Notes: generated from the sequence alone by a model not told the origin. DNA of 64,000 nucleotides from Microstegium vimineum (GCA_022036555.1 CM039120.1:28580991-28644990), one strand, 5' to 3'; shown: positions 22,193 to 34,376, counted from the stretch's first letter. Made by a program: numbers and translations.

Positions 22193-24129
22193 CTAATATC
22201 CCGAGGCGTGTTGCGCTAATCGATTGGCTTCTTCATTATGCAACCTAGGAACGTATTCAAGACAGTATTCTTTAAATTCCTTTAATAACTGCAAACACTT
22301 CTCGTGATATGCAATTAAAATATTACTTCGACACTCATACGTCCCAATCAACTGATTGATCACTAACATATAATCACCGAATATTTCCACGGCATCGGCA
22401 CGCACTTTCCTGAGCAACTCCAACCCCTTCAGTAACGCCTGGTACTCAGCCTGATTATTCGTCGAAGTAGCAACAATCGGCAATGAGATTTCATACTTTT
22501 TCCCTCGGGGTGAAACCAAGATAACACTGATACCTGCTCCCTCCTTACATGTGGAACTATCAAAGAACAAAGTCCAAGGAGCAATCTCTACGGAATTTAG
22601 CATACCACAATGCTGAGTAACAAAATCAACCATCACCTGCCCTTTAACTGCCTTAGTTGATTCATACCTCAGATCAAATTCTGACAACGCCAAAATCCAT
22701 TTGCCGATCCTCGCACTCAATATTGACATCGACAACATATACTTGACCACATCATTTTTGCATATGACAGTACACTCGGCCAACAACAAATAATGTCTTA
22801 ATTTGGTGCAAGAGAAATACAGGCATAAACACAATCTTTCAACGACCGAATACCTGGTTTCAACGTCCACCAGCCTTCTACTCAAATAATAGATCACACG
22901 TTCTTTCCCTTCAAATTCTTGAATCAAGGCTGGCCCGATAACGCCGTCATCGGCAGACAAATATAATCTGAAGGGTTTCCCGTGTCGAGGTGGAATCAAA
23001 ACTGGAGGATTCACCAGATACCTCTTAATTTCTTCCAAGGCCGATTGTTGCTCCTCCCTCCACACAAATTCCTGACCGGCTTTCAGCTTCAGCAATGGAC
23101 TAAAAGATTTAATCTTCCTAGACAAATTAGATATAAATCTTCTAATAAAATTAATCTTGCCGATTAAAGATTGCAACTCAGTCTTGTTTGTAGGAGCAAC
23201 CACTTTATTAATTGCATCAATGGACTTTCTGCCGATCTCTATACCCTTTGATGCACCACGAACCCTAGGAATTGACCTGCCGATACACCAAACGCGCACT
23301 TATTTGGATTCATCTTTAGCCCATGCTCCCTTGTGCACTCCAGAATCTTCCGCAGATCGGCAAGATGCTTCTTAAAGTCTCCGGACTTAACCACCACATC
23401 GTCAATATAGATTTCGACCAATGTGCCGATTTACTTATGAAAAATAAAATTCATCTCCCTTTGATAAGTAGCACCGGCGTTCTTCAACCCAAAAGTCATT
23501 ACGACCCACTCAAACAAACCGACGTGACCTGGACACGTAAAAGCAGTTTTGGATATATCTTCTTCAGCCATGAATATTTGATTATATCCAGCGTTACCAT
23601 CCATAAAGCTGATAATTTTATGTCCAGCAGAAGCATCAACTAGTAGGTCAGCAACGGGCATTGGATAGCCGTCCATCGGCGTAGCTTTATTGAGATTCCT
23701 GAAATCAATACAAACACGAAGTTTTCCATTCTTTTTATATACAAGAACCACGTTAGAAATCCATTCAGCATATCGGCATTGCCGAATAAATCCAGCTTCG
23801 ATTAACTTTGTAATCTCAGCTTTAATATCGGGTAACACAGTAGGATTGCATCAGCGTGTTGGTTGCCGATGTGGTTGAAATCCTGACTTAATAGGTAACC
23901 GGTGTTCAACTATCGATCGGTCTAGATCAGGCATCTCGATATAATCCCAAGCAAAACAATCTTTATATTCTTTTAATAAATCACTCAACTGTTGCTTACA
24001 TTGGGAATCTAACTTAGCACTAATAAAAGTTGGCCTAGGCTTGCTACCGTCGCCGATGTCTATTTCTAGCAAATCATCGGCTGATGTGAACCCCTGTCCA
24101 AGTTTTCCATCATCAGCGAACTGATCCAT
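22193..24129 (-). pseudogene. Element C reverse transcriptase and RNase H region
   Basis: RT motifs in order: GFIRQCRYAEWISNVVLVYKK, given in parts as GFIRQCRYAEW and NVVLVYKKNGKLR; CIDFRNLNKATPMDGYPMP; GLKNAGATYQR; and the catalytic YIDD in EIYIDDVVVKSG (near 23400). The RNase H connection follows (SPLLKLKAGQEFVW). A second RNase H-like domain, WTLFFDSSTCKEGAGI...NNQAEYQALLKGL, is the additional RNase H that marks Tat-type elements. There are stops near 23850 and 23425, a frameshift between 23421 and 23299, and a stop at 22193. Confidence 0.88.
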
Positions 24130-24259
24130 TAAACCTCTTCTTCAGAACCGACTGCTTGGATATCCGATAATCGGCCACCTTGAAGAATTTTGTATCCCAA
24201 GCTTCACCAGATATGCACTTGGTTTGCTCATAGGTTTCCAATTCTGCCGATGCAACCAT

Positions 24260-25229
24260 TTATTGGAGTTCACTTCGGACAACTTCAATCTTGTCTCCAA
24301 CCCATTGCACAAGGCTTTGGTGCATCGTAGAAGGGATGCAGCAATTAACGTGGATCCAATCTCTTCCTAGGAGCAAATTGTAGGTCCCTTTGCCACTGAT
24401 CACGAAAAACGTCGTTGGCAAAGTTTTACTGCCGATGGTCAATTCAACGCATACTGCCCCCATAGCTGGTGACACATTGCCTTCAAAATCTTATTAGCTT
24501 CATGTCCGTTTTGACTAAGTCTTGGTCACCTTTTCCAAGCTTTCTAAACATGACATACGACATTATATTGATTGACGCTCCACCATCGACCAACATCTTT
24601 GACACTGGTTGCCCATCGACTTTGCCTTTGACAAACAAAGCCCTCAAATGCTGCCTTTCATCATCGGCAGGCTTTTCAAAGACAGCTGCCATCGGATCTA
24701 GCACTAGTTGAGCCATATTAGCAGCTTCTTCCTCAGCATCAGTAGGCACCATAAATTCCATCGACAACATAACAACCATGTTGACTTCTGCCGATGGACT
24801 CCTCTCCTGGTGTTTTGGCCTCCACTCCCAAACTGGAGATTCTCCCTTCGAAGGGTTTTCACCATGATACAGATTATTCTGGCGTTCACGCTGGATCCTC
24901 CTTCTCTGAGTCTTCGTCAGGCCTTTGGGACACCATTGAGGAAGCTTAGTCTTCCAAACAGGTTGGTACTGTTTCTCACTGCATCGGTTTGTATTACCCC
25001 TTATATTCGGATCTCTAGAGAATATCTCTTCATCGGGCACCCTTGCATTAGCCTTCTCTTTGATCTCCTCTTGACGGATATGCTTGCCAAGCCTGTCATG
25101 CACACTGAGCTTGCCCCCCAGCCGATCATGTACTGATTCCTTTCCTCTGATCGGCCTAGCATAGCTTGATCCCTGACCTTCAAAGCGAGACTTCTTTCTG
25201 ACCGATCGGCAGGACAGTACCCATTGCAC
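24260..25229 (-). pseudogene. Element C aspartic protease region
   Basis: The catalytic motif is MLVDGGASINIM (near 24560-24600), and the downstream LLLGRDWIHVN marks the second half of a retropepsin fold. The two halves are in different frames, so at least one frameshift is present near 24480. It would cleave the gag-pol polyprotein. Confidence 0.8.
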
Positions 25230-27860
25230 TCAGGACAATTATCGGCAGTGGGCAGCTTGATGCCTTCTTCCCAACAATGGACGAAGAAGGGGCACTTCCA
25301 ATGATCTTTATGCCGATACCACTCTTGGCGTTTCTGTTCTTCCCGCTGCCGATGCTGCTCTTCTTGCGAATGCTCATATTCCTGTCGTGGCCTCCGGTGC
25401 GTGATCACGACGCCATGTGATGCATGTCTCTGAAGTCTCCTGGCGTTACTACCTGCATCGGCAATTCTTTTACCTGTTCTTCCATCGGCGAGCTTCTTTC
25501 CTTTCACATCATGTACAACTATCTGATGCTCGGGATCTACCGATGAATTTTTCTTGGCAACCTCTGATGTTAGTACCTTGATCTTTCCGCTAGTTTCCAC
25601 CATATTATTTGGAAACGGGTGCTGGTCGATCTTCATCGGCTTCTAGGTCTTAGAATTTTCAAATTTAATTCGTCCAGATCCGATTTCTGACTGCAATTGT
25701 TGCCTAAAGACTTTCCAATCATTGGTAGTGTGTGAGGTTGCGTCATGCCACTTACAATACCTCATCCTTCTGAGCTCTTCAGCTGATGGAATCACTTGAT
25801 TAAGCGCTAGCTTAATCCGCCCTTCTTGAAGCAACAGATCAAATATCCTATCGGCCTTAGTTGTATCAAAGGTGAACCTTCCAGTTTCCTTCTGACCAAA
25901 CGGACAGGATATCGGCTTCTTGTCTTTTACCCATTCGGCAACGCCGATATCCGTCTTCTTGCTCAGCGAAGGACACCTTCTTACCCCAAGTTTTCCTAGG
26001 CTCGAAAGCTTTAACTTCCTGATCGGCAACTCTCTGCACGAGATGGCTCAGGCTTTCGAACTCTTGAGATGCGTACTTATCCTTGATGTGTGGCAGTAAT
26101 CCCTGGAAAGCCAAATCCACCAATTGCCGATCATCAAGCACCAAACTATAGCATTTATTCTTCACGTCTCGCAATCTCTGCACGAAGCTTTCCACCGATT
26201 CGTCATTGCGTTGTTTCAGCTTGACTAAATCGGTAATCCTCTTCTCATGTATGCCAGAGAAGAAGTATTTGTGAAACTGCTTCTCCAGATCGGCCCAAGT
26301 AATCACAACATTTGGAGGAAGTGAGATGAACCATGTAAACGCCGATCCAGATAAAGACGATGAGAACAATCTTATCCTCAGCTCATCTCTGTTAGCCACC
26401 TCTCCGCATTGAATGATGAAGCGATTGATATGCTCCATCGTTGACGTATCATCTTGGCCAGAAAACTTCGTGAAATCTGGCACCTTGTACTGATTTAGGA
26501 GAAGGATCAAGTCATATGCCTAAGGATATGGCGTCCGATAAGAGTACGTATTGACCTTAGGCTTGATACCGAACTGCTCTTTCATCACTTCGGCAATCTT
26601 GTCGGCCCAGTATGTATCCTGATCCTGCCGATGGATCGGCTGGTTATTAACTGGCTAGACTGGTTGATACGCCCTTTCTTGCCTTTGTGGCAAATAAGCT
26701 GATCCGATTGGCACAGACACAGCACCACCTTGCTGGATATTATGCACCGGTTGATTTGCTGATGTATAACCTTGAGCACCCATTGGGGCATACTGCGGCA
26801 TTATATTCATCGGTTGATATACCGATGTTTCATTCTGAGTGTTCACCGGGTAATGGTACTATTGCGCTCCTGCCACTGGATGTCCAGGTTGCACCACCTG
26901 TTGTTGAATTGGACTAGTCCACACAGGATTATAAGTCATCGGCATGTGATTTGCCGATAATTGATAGTTACCTGGCGCCTGTTGCTCCTGCACTCTGGAA
27001 TAATCAACAAATTGGCCTCCTTGGTGCACTGATACCCTAGTTTGAGGATTCGTAATCATCATGGGATGGTTTACCACTGCCAAATCTTGTTGCATCGACA
27101 AAGAACCTGCTGATGGTTGTTCGTAAGGCACTTTGGGTATCGCCATCTGAAGATTTCCTAGTGGCAACTGCACATTTGGAGAAGACGTAGCATGATGTAC
27201 TATCGGACTCATCGGCTGTGCCGATATTACCGATCCCATAGAGGCCTTTCCCACTACACTATTGCCTTGGATCAATTTAGCCTCGGTAGATGAATCCGGA
27301 GGCATACCGTATCCCCACCAGTTAGTGGGAGTTGGCTGACTCTGGACCACATGTCCTGACATTGCCGATGCCACCAGATCAGTGTTCAACCAAACGACGC
27401 TTGCAGGGCTCGATCTTGGTGGTGTAGCTTCATCAGTAGAAGGATTCACAGGTTGGAAAGATATCACTGGAGCCACCGATGAAGTCGTGGCAGATGCCGA
27501 TCTAGGTTGATGATATGTTGGACCAACATACTTAGGTGTCTGTCCTTCTTTGAAAGATTGCATGAAGGCATTGTATACAGTATTGGATATCACATTGGAA
27601 TGACTAATCAACGCCTGATTTAACGCAGAATTAACCATATCTTGCAATTTACCAGGATTGGCGTCGAAAGTGACCTGCCACGGCAACGGTGGATCTTGTT
27701 TCTGGACAACATCACCGCTTCTGTTTAGGCTAAAGGACTTCAGATACAATTGCTTGTATTCCTCCATAGCCCGCTCCATAGCTTGCTTCTGATCATCCTT
27801 CAGATCTGCTTCAGAGACTTCAATGATGTTCCTTGGATTGATGTCAGTAGAATCACCCAT
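25001..27860 (-). pseudogene. Element C gag, disrupted
   Basis: Starts MGDSTDINPRNIIEV at 27860, soon after the PBS. The N-terminal half is Gln/Pro/Ser-rich and poorly conserved. The Retrotrans_gag core is KFSGQDDTSTMEHINRFI through FTWFISLPPNVVITWADLE and FHKYFFSG. A nucleocapsid-like basic region follows, with a Cys/His cluster (WKCPFFVHCW, CPECNGYC) near 25210-25330. Stops in the starting frame occur at 26859, 26655 and about 26520, and there is a frameshift between about 25866 and 26029. Confidence 0.85.
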
Positions 27861-27885
27861 GATCGTGCTCAAGAGATGTATCTAG

Positions 27886-27904
27886 GGTCCCACCAGGTGT
27901 GCCA
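27886..27904 (-). promoter_or_regulatory. Element C putative primer-binding site
   Basis: On the minus strand, TGGCACACCTGGTGGGACC begins 7 nt from the 5' LTR end. It starts TGG, as required to pair with a tRNA CCA end. It resembles the element B site (TGGCGTGCCAGGTAGGGGC) closely enough to suggest the same primer class; the tRNA is not assigned. Confidence 0.6.
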
Positions 27905-27911
27905 AAAGAGG

Positions 27912-28720
27912 TGTTGACACAAAAAGCGTCAGATCTGCGAACACCTCAGGCTTATACCCAAATTTTGATATCCAAGGTGTGCTAGTTGATTTGACTAGTT
28001 AATCGACAAGGACGATAACTAGAACAAGATTGAACGTGACAACAGCGATACGCCCGGACGTCAAAGCTCAACTTGATCCAAAACGCGGAACTTGCGAAGG
28101 CGACGGAGGTCGTGTAGATGCAGCCCATCGAGACATCGTAAGAACTCGTAGATAAGCTAGAACTAATGCGATAAAGTAGATGCTGGAAAAGTAGATAAAA
28201 GTAATAGATTTGTATTTGATTGATTGTCTCTCTTTTCACGCAAGCCCTAGGTACATATTTATACTCCGGTAGGAGGAGTTGTACACAGACACGATTCATA
28301 CCTAAACAAAACTCCTATTTTTAAGGAAATAAATGACTCGTGCAAGAGTCGGACTCAAACTACTATAAAAATGCTGGTATAAAATCACCATTTTTTTTAT
28401 CTACTTTCTTTACGATGACACTTTCCATTGGCATATCTCTTTCCATCTACCACCTATCCTTAATGCCATCGGTAGCATTTGCTGACGTCAATTCCAGCAT
28501 CTCGCATCCATCATCATATTCTCCCATCGGCAAACTTTCCTTGGCAATCTTTCCATCGGCAAGCAATCTTCTTCCTCTAACGCCTCTTGTCATCGGCAAC
28601 CTCCTTTGTTTCAATCAGTGGTTAACCAGTAGTATTCCGATGCCGATAAGAAGCAATAACCATCTCTTTGCCGATCAGCATACTCAGTTCCTATTGACAC
28701 GCCCAAAAACGGTGTCAACA
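27912..28720 (-). repeat. Element C 5' LTR
   Basis: 809 bp, ending GTGTCAACA at 28720 and followed by the CTTCT duplication. It differs from 16428-17236 at about 22 positions by eye, mostly transitions clustered in the first 230 bp. Confidence 0.95.
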
Positions 28721-28725
28721 CTTCT

Positions 28726-29669
28726 TTTTTTTGAATTAGCCGCAGTACCATATCTCTTGGTTTTAGCGTTCTTGAGTGCGTATTTCTGTCGTAATGCCTT
28801 CGTAAACCTTGTAGGTATCTTGCATTTTGTATCATTGAACTGTATCTTATTTCATCGATTGCGTCGATCTCAAGCCGCCTTGTTTCTTCGGCTTCTCCTT
28901 CGTCATATTGTTCGATTCTGGGTTATTGCCATATTAAGTCAATTGGTAATATGACTTGTGATCCGTATACCAGGAAGAAAGGTGAATATCTTGTTGCTCT
29001 GCTGATTTGGGTTCTTAAGCCCCATACCACTTTGGGTAATTCGTCTATCCATTTTCCTCCGTAGTCTTTTAGGTCTTCGTATAGCCTTAGTTTTGGGCCT
29101 TGTAATAGTAGACCATTGGCTCTTTCAACTTGTCCGTTTGCTTGGGGGTGATCCACTGATGCATAGTCTATATCTATCCCACAGTCTCTTGCCCAATATT
29201 GAAATTCTTTTGTTGTAAATGGTGATCCAAGATCCGTGATTATTCGGTTGGGCATCCCAAATCTGTGCATGGTGTCTTGTATGAACTCTGTTGCTTTTTC
29301 TGCACTGTATTTGACAAGTGGCTTGTATTCAATTCACTTAGTGAATTTGTCTACTGCCACAAATATGTATTCAAATCCTCCTTTTGCTTTTTTGAGGGGT
29401 CCGACTTGATCCAGCCCCCAGCATGAGAAAGGCCATGCCGGAGGTATACAGATTAGATTGTGTGCTGGAACGTGTGATTGTCTTGCAAACATTTGGCAAC
29501 TTTTGCATGTCTTGACTAATTGTTCTGCATCTTTGAGTGTTGTTGGCCAATAGAATCCACTTCTGAATGCTTTGCCGATTAGTGTTCTAGATGCTGCATG
29601 ATTTCTACAGCATCCCAAATGGATTTCTTCTAATATCTCTTTTCCTTCCTGTGTGGATACGCATTTCAA
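28726..29669 (-). pseudogene. Element B integrase
   Basis: HHCC-like zinc region (HLGCCRNHAASRTL, CKSCQMFARQ), then the DDE core with WGLDQVGPLKKAKGGF, IITDLGSPFTT and DYASVDHPQANGQVERANG. One TGA near 29335 (in FTK*IEYKPL) interrupts an otherwise continuous frame. The end is interrupted by element C at 28721 and resumes at 16427. Confidence 0.88.
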
Positions 29670-29969
29670 TAATACTCCAGAAGACGCTGCTCTCTTGTAT
29701 AATTTGCCTTTTATGAGGACATAAGCTTTGCCTTTTCTTATAACTCTTGTTGCTTCTGCTTTGTTTCTGGGTAGTTTGTTTTCATTCTTATAATCAATGA
29801 ACTATTGTCTCCAATCGCTTTCTATGTTGAGGATCTGCCTTGAGATGTTAGGTTCTTTTATCTTGTCTATCTCCATCGAGTCTTCCTTTTGCTTACTGCT
29901 TTCTTGGATTGATGGTTTTGCGAGTTCTTCTACAAATATTCCAGGAGGTACTTTTGCTTTGTCTGATCC
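29670..29969 (-). pseudogene. Element B pol linker between RNase H and integrase
   Basis: Continues the B pol region on the minus strand without conserved motifs. It ends at the GATCC target site (29965-29969) of element D, and the other half resumes at 48186. Confidence 0.6.
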
Positions 29970-30701
29970 TGAAAGGACCTAATTGGCCTAGAGGGGGGGG
30001 TGAATAGGCAATTCTTTAAAACCTGAAATTCAAAAACTTGATGCAGAAATTAGTACTACTGTTACTAACGGTGGTGGACCGGTACTACCGGTGACCGGTA
30101 CTACCTGTGCTACTGCCGGTACTACCGGTTCCTACGGGAACTAGCAAATCTCAAGGGGGCTGCGATAGACTAAATGTCTTCAGCCCCCGAAGCGGTACCG
30201 GTATTACCGGTACTACCGGTCACCTTGTGACCGTTGGGGCTGAGCCCAGAAACTGTGCGGGAAAAAGCACTACCGGTACTACCGGTAGTTGACCGGTACT
30301 ACCGGTCCACACCAGTACTACCGGTGGGTGGAACCGGTACTACCGGTAGCTCTACTGAAAGCACAACGCACCTTCCAAGGATCCGTTCTTCATGGCGTCT
30401 CTCAAGCGTCTGTATACTAATAACTTGAGCACTCTTACCCACTTCTAGCTAGTCCAATTTGAGTCCCTCTTGGTAGTGCGGCTTTTCCTATAACTCAATT
30501 CAAAAGAATAAAACTCTTTTAGCACTTGAGATGAGCCGCTTTCCATAGAGTGGAATTTGGGGTGCTTCAATCACCATATTTCATCGTTTCAATTTGTCAA
30601 TGGACTGACACCTGTGGATATTACTAGATAAGCATGTTAGTCCCTAATTTGATTGTTATCAATTATCCAAAACCCACACATAGGGGGCGAATGCACTTAC
30701 A
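29970..30701 (-). repeat. Element D 3' LTR, internally deleted
   Basis: 732 bp versus 1388 bp for the partner at 46798-48185. Sequence jumps near 30152 from AACTAGCAAATCTC directly to GGGGGCTGCGATAG, omitting about 655 bp present in both the partner and element A. It carries ACCGGT arrays at 30061-30130 and 30196-30348. Confidence 0.9.
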
Positions 30702-31248
30702 AACTCCCACTTTTTGGTAATTGATGACAACCAACTTAGGCTTACATAATAATAGAAAGAATTGAAGCTTTTGAATTGCAAACTTTAGGAAGAGACTCCC
30801 CCTAAATTTATGCATTGGATTTGAATTCCATGTCTTGATCATAATCGAGATAGCATAAAATTTAGAGCAAGCTCCCCCTAACTTTTGCAATCCGTGGGGT
30901 GCCTACAAGTGTTTGATGGATAAATAAGCGTGATGCATATGACAATATATCATCCACACAATGACTAAAGCAATTAAACAATCACCACACAAGCATATGG
31001 ATAACAACACAAGATGAATGATATAAGATAAATATAGTTCTACACTCAATCCATCATCCATATTACATAAATAGTTTTGTAGCTCGGCACATAGTTCAAC
31101 ATGAATAAAAACCATTGTCCAACCCCACGAATGATAAAGCAAAAGATAGATAAGCTACCCTATTACATAGAGAAAAGCCTAACACTCCCCCTTTGGCATC
31201 AAGTGCCAAAAAGGGTAGGCCACATGTAGAGCATAGGATAGCACCAAG
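30702..31248 (-). promoter_or_regulatory. Element D polypurine tract and multi-PPT zone
   Basis: The minus-strand tract next to the LTR is AAAAAGTGGGAGTT, where A has AAAAAGGGGGAGTT, so the priming PPT carries one G-to-T change. Additional GGGGGAG tracts are at about 30796-30805, 30869-30879 and 31186-31195. Confidence 0.75.
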
Positions 31249-32582
31249 CTAGAAGTCGTCATCTTCGTCATCATCATCACCATAATCAACTAGGCCACCA
31301 CCGACACCCTTGCCATAAGGAGGATCAGAAGAAGTATCACCGGCAAAGGGCTGAGACGAGCTACCCTCAACAGGATAGACGCCCTGACTGGAGTAAGGTG
31401 CACCAAAGATGGCTTCAAAGCCATACTCAGCAGCACTAGCAGCAGCATCATAAGCAGAGGGGCCTCCATAGGTCGGCGCACCATGAGAATAACTGCCATA
31501 GCCATGATCACTAGGAGGGGGCACATCATGAGTAGTTCCACCAAGATCATCATCCAGAGCAATAGGATCAATAGGAGCCTCAAACTCATCAAAAGGACGA
31601 AACGAAGAAGAAGGTGGAATGTTGAGGTGCTCCTCAATCCAACGGAGACGGCGATCCTCCTTCTCAGCTGTGTAACAAAAGTAGGCAAGAAATTTCTTGA
31701 GCAAGTAGCGATTACCTCCACGACGGCCTTCACCAAGCCCATAACGTGCCGAAGTGGAGCGATGGGGAGGTGAAGGAGCGGAGGGAACATTACAAGCGGC
31801 CTCCTCATCCTCAACATCATCATCAGCAGCAGGAGCAGTGGCACCACGGGAGGCAGAGGGTTTGGGTCCCAAGTTCCTCACACCATAGGAGGCATGTTTG
31901 GTGTCCGCATGAAACTCAAAGCCAACTACCTGCTCAATGATATGCATAAGATAAGGAGCATATGGTAGTGACTTGTGGGGATCAATTGAAGCCTCAATGA
32001 TCTTGCCCCACATGAACCTCGACACACTGAAGCGTCCACCTTGGAGACCAAACCGAACCAATATTTTGGGAGCATCATTATGGATAAGAATGGAATCACC
32101 AATCTTGGGATCAATGGTGAGGCGAACCAGATTATTCAGCACAAAGAAGTAAGGCCTCAGATTGGCAGATGAGAAATTTGCATACTTATCTTCAGTGTAC
32201 ATCTTAGCAGCCACCAGATCATCTGACCCAATCCCACTGGCATATATATCATGAATATCCGGGGCCTCACGATCAAGCTTATCGAACCCCAAGAGACGAG
32301 AGAAAGTATAAAGTCGCAACGGTAATGAGTACCTTGCGTCATCCAATGAAGCACAACATTCTCTCGATCAATGTACAGAGTAGCCCAGAACTGACAAAGC
32401 ACCTCCATGTTCCAAGCCTTGACAAAAGTCATGAGGGGTAAAAGGCGCCACCCCTAAAGCTTGGAGATCAACTCATCAATCTTAGGATGATTTAGCTTGG
32501 TCAGAGAGTTGAGCACCAAAGCCTTGTGCTGGAATAGAGGGCACATGGAATGCACACCATCATGATAGCAGAAGAAAGCATA
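31249..32582 (-). pseudogene. Element D env-like ORF, C-terminal part
   Basis: Aligns with the A ORF at 6192-7520. It has FSRLLGFDKLDREAPDIHD, ANLRPYFFVLNN, SRFMWGKIIEAS, and an acidic tail ending DDDDEDDDF at 31249. One frameshift near 32316-32320 separates TQGTHYRCD from FSRLLGF. It is split by element E at 32583-32587; the N-terminus is at 37084-37588. Confidence 0.72.
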
Positions 32583-32587
32583 GTAGT

Positions 32588-32670
32588 TGTGAACACATGG
32601 TGGATAAGTACCCATGATTGTTCAGCTTTGATGATGAGTGATTGACCAACATGTGAGTGTTTCAGTTTGA
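32588..32670 (+). repeat. Element E 5' LTR stub
   Basis: Matches the first 83 bp of the 3' LTR (from 35082) with TGTGAACAC versus TGCGAACAC. It breaks off at TTCAGTTTGA, a 10-base string that also begins the LTR continuation and overlaps the pol sequence, suggesting a microhomology-mediated deletion. Confidence 0.9.
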
Positions 32671-32671
32671 C

Positions 32672-33379
32672 GAGGAAGGAGAGGCGGTGGACCAGACGGA
32701 GTACCGCAGCATGATCGGGTCGCTTCTGTACCTGACGGCGACCCGGCCGGACATTGAGGTCTGCCTGTGTGCCTGTGTGCCTGTGTGCCTGTGTGCTCGC
32801 TTTCAGGCGTCCCCACGGACTTCGCACAAGCAGGCAGTGAAACACATCATGAGGTACTTGTGCTTCACTCCCGAATTTGGACTTTGGTTTTCCACCTCTT
32901 CTTCTCTTGTGCTTTGCGGTTATTCTGAAGCCGACTTTGCTGGTTGCCGACTTGATCGGAAGTCCACTTCTGGGACTTGCCAGTTTCTCGGGTCTTCTTT
33001 GGTTTCTTGGTCTTCTCGCAAGCAATCTATCATGGCACAACCGACATGCGAAGCTGAGTACGTTGTCGCGGCTAGTTGTTGCTCTCAGATGCTTTGGATG
33101 ATTGCCACTTTGAGAGATTTTGGTCTTGAGCTTACTAAGGTGCCTCTGCTTTTTGATAGCACGAGTGCAATTAGTGTGGCTAAAAATCACGTGCTTCATT
33201 CGAAGACCAAGCACATTGAGGTCCGCTTTCACTTCTTGCATGATCATTATGAGAAGGGCGACATTGACCTCCGGCATGTCGAGACCCAAAACCAGCTTGC
33301 GGATATTCTCGCGAAGCCTTTGGATCAAGCTGCGTTTTCTCGCCTTCGAGGCGAGTTGGGTGTTTGCTTTCCGTTTTAG
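32672..33379 (+). pseudogene. Element E RT end and RNase H
   Basis: The frame is open to TAG at 33377-33379. It contains YRSMIGSLLYLTATRPDIE, KQAVKHIMRYL, GYSEADFAGCRLDRKSTSG, FLGSSLVSWSSRKQ, CEAEYVVAASCCSQMLWM, SKTKHIEVRFHFLHDHYEKG and ENQLADILAKPLD-like QNQLADILAKPLD, the copia RNase H with its D,E,D residues. The catalytic RT and all upstream domains are absent. Four CTGTGTGC-type octamers (32765-32798) expand the usual VCLCARFQ into a Cys/Val repeat. Confidence 0.88.
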
Positions 33380-34376
33380 AGGAGGAAAGTTTTGTGTATC
33401 ATAGTTCTTTTTTTCTTTTCTTTGTCCTTCTTCTAATTTGGTGTCTTGTTAGTGTGAGTTGGTGTCATTACATTTTGCATCTCATTTGCTGATATAATGA
33501 ATCTATGCTCTGTTTGAGGTGTTTTATGTGTCTATGGTGTTGTCTAACTTAGACTCTTTTTGATCTTTATGATATGCAATAGAGCTAAGTTAGAAAAGCT
33601 TTAAAACTGAATTTAAATTCCCCATGTCACCTCTGAAATGGCACTAGCATGTGTAGGCTTTTGAAGATCCTTCTTGGCTGCCTTGTATATAGCTTGTAAC
33701 TATGGCTCTTCATTGTTTCATTCACTACCTTTGAGCACCATGTTTAATATCTAAACTAAAATTGCTCTCCGTTTTGTGAATTGGAAAGATCGAGTTGGGT
33801 CTGCATTGTGAGCACTTCACCGTGTGTTCGAGACTGCTTCCCATATGGATCGATACTTGAGCGGTGTCGTGTATGACCAAAACCGGTGTGTCAAGTCCCT
33901 TGACTTCGCCCGGTTGGTAAGCAGTGGCATCACTTTGCTTACAACCACTCGCATACAACTTAAATGTGCCTAAAACTGAATTTTGGCTGCATAACTCTGA
34001 AATTTGAAAAATTCATTCAGTTGGGTCATTGGCTTGTTGTATGAACTTTGCTAGGGATAGTTCTACTTGCTATACATGAGATTGCTTTGAGATAGATCTT
34101 ATCTTGTTTTCCATGTTTAGTTGTCTCTAGGAGGTGATACCCTTTCTCTGCTCTCACATGATATGCTCTCTAAAATAGCTTCTAAAGTGATCTTAAGCTC
34201 AACTTGAGTCTTTGTTGGGCACGTAGAGCTTTTCCTATTCTCACAGGATCACATCACTTAGAGCATCTATTCATTGTCTTAGCTCTAAGTATGAAGCTTT
34301 TGCACTCATTTTGCATTTCATGGCATTTGTAGTCGGATCTTGAGTTGTTGATGTTTGATGAGCTACATGTGTCAAC
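33380..34376. other. Element E 3' untranslated region
   Basis: T-rich noncoding sequence between the pol stop and the first PPT-like tract. Nothing else is recognisable. Confidence 0.6.

Larger units (their letters stand above)
16428..28720 (-). mobile_element. Element C: complete Ty3/gypsy retrotransposon, Tat-type, minus strand
   Basis: Bounded by CTTCT at 16423-16427 and 28721-28725. Two LTRs of exactly 809 bp with TGTTGACAC...GTGTCAACA ends, differing by about 22 bases by eye, so it is the youngest datable element. It is inserted in the pol C-terminus of B. From right to left on the minus strand it carries gag, protease, RT, RNase H and integrase. On the plus strand, between integrase and the 3' LTR, it carries a spliced plant-mobile-domain gene. 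Structure is complete but gag and pol contain several stops and frameshifts, so it would need proteins in trans. The short word GCCGAT/ATCGGC is strikingly frequent throughout it. Confidence 0.95.

Noticed and set aside
32501..33328. 275-codon minus-strand frame
   Set aside because: Shadow of the E RNase H frame on the plus strand, which has the clear conserved motifs.
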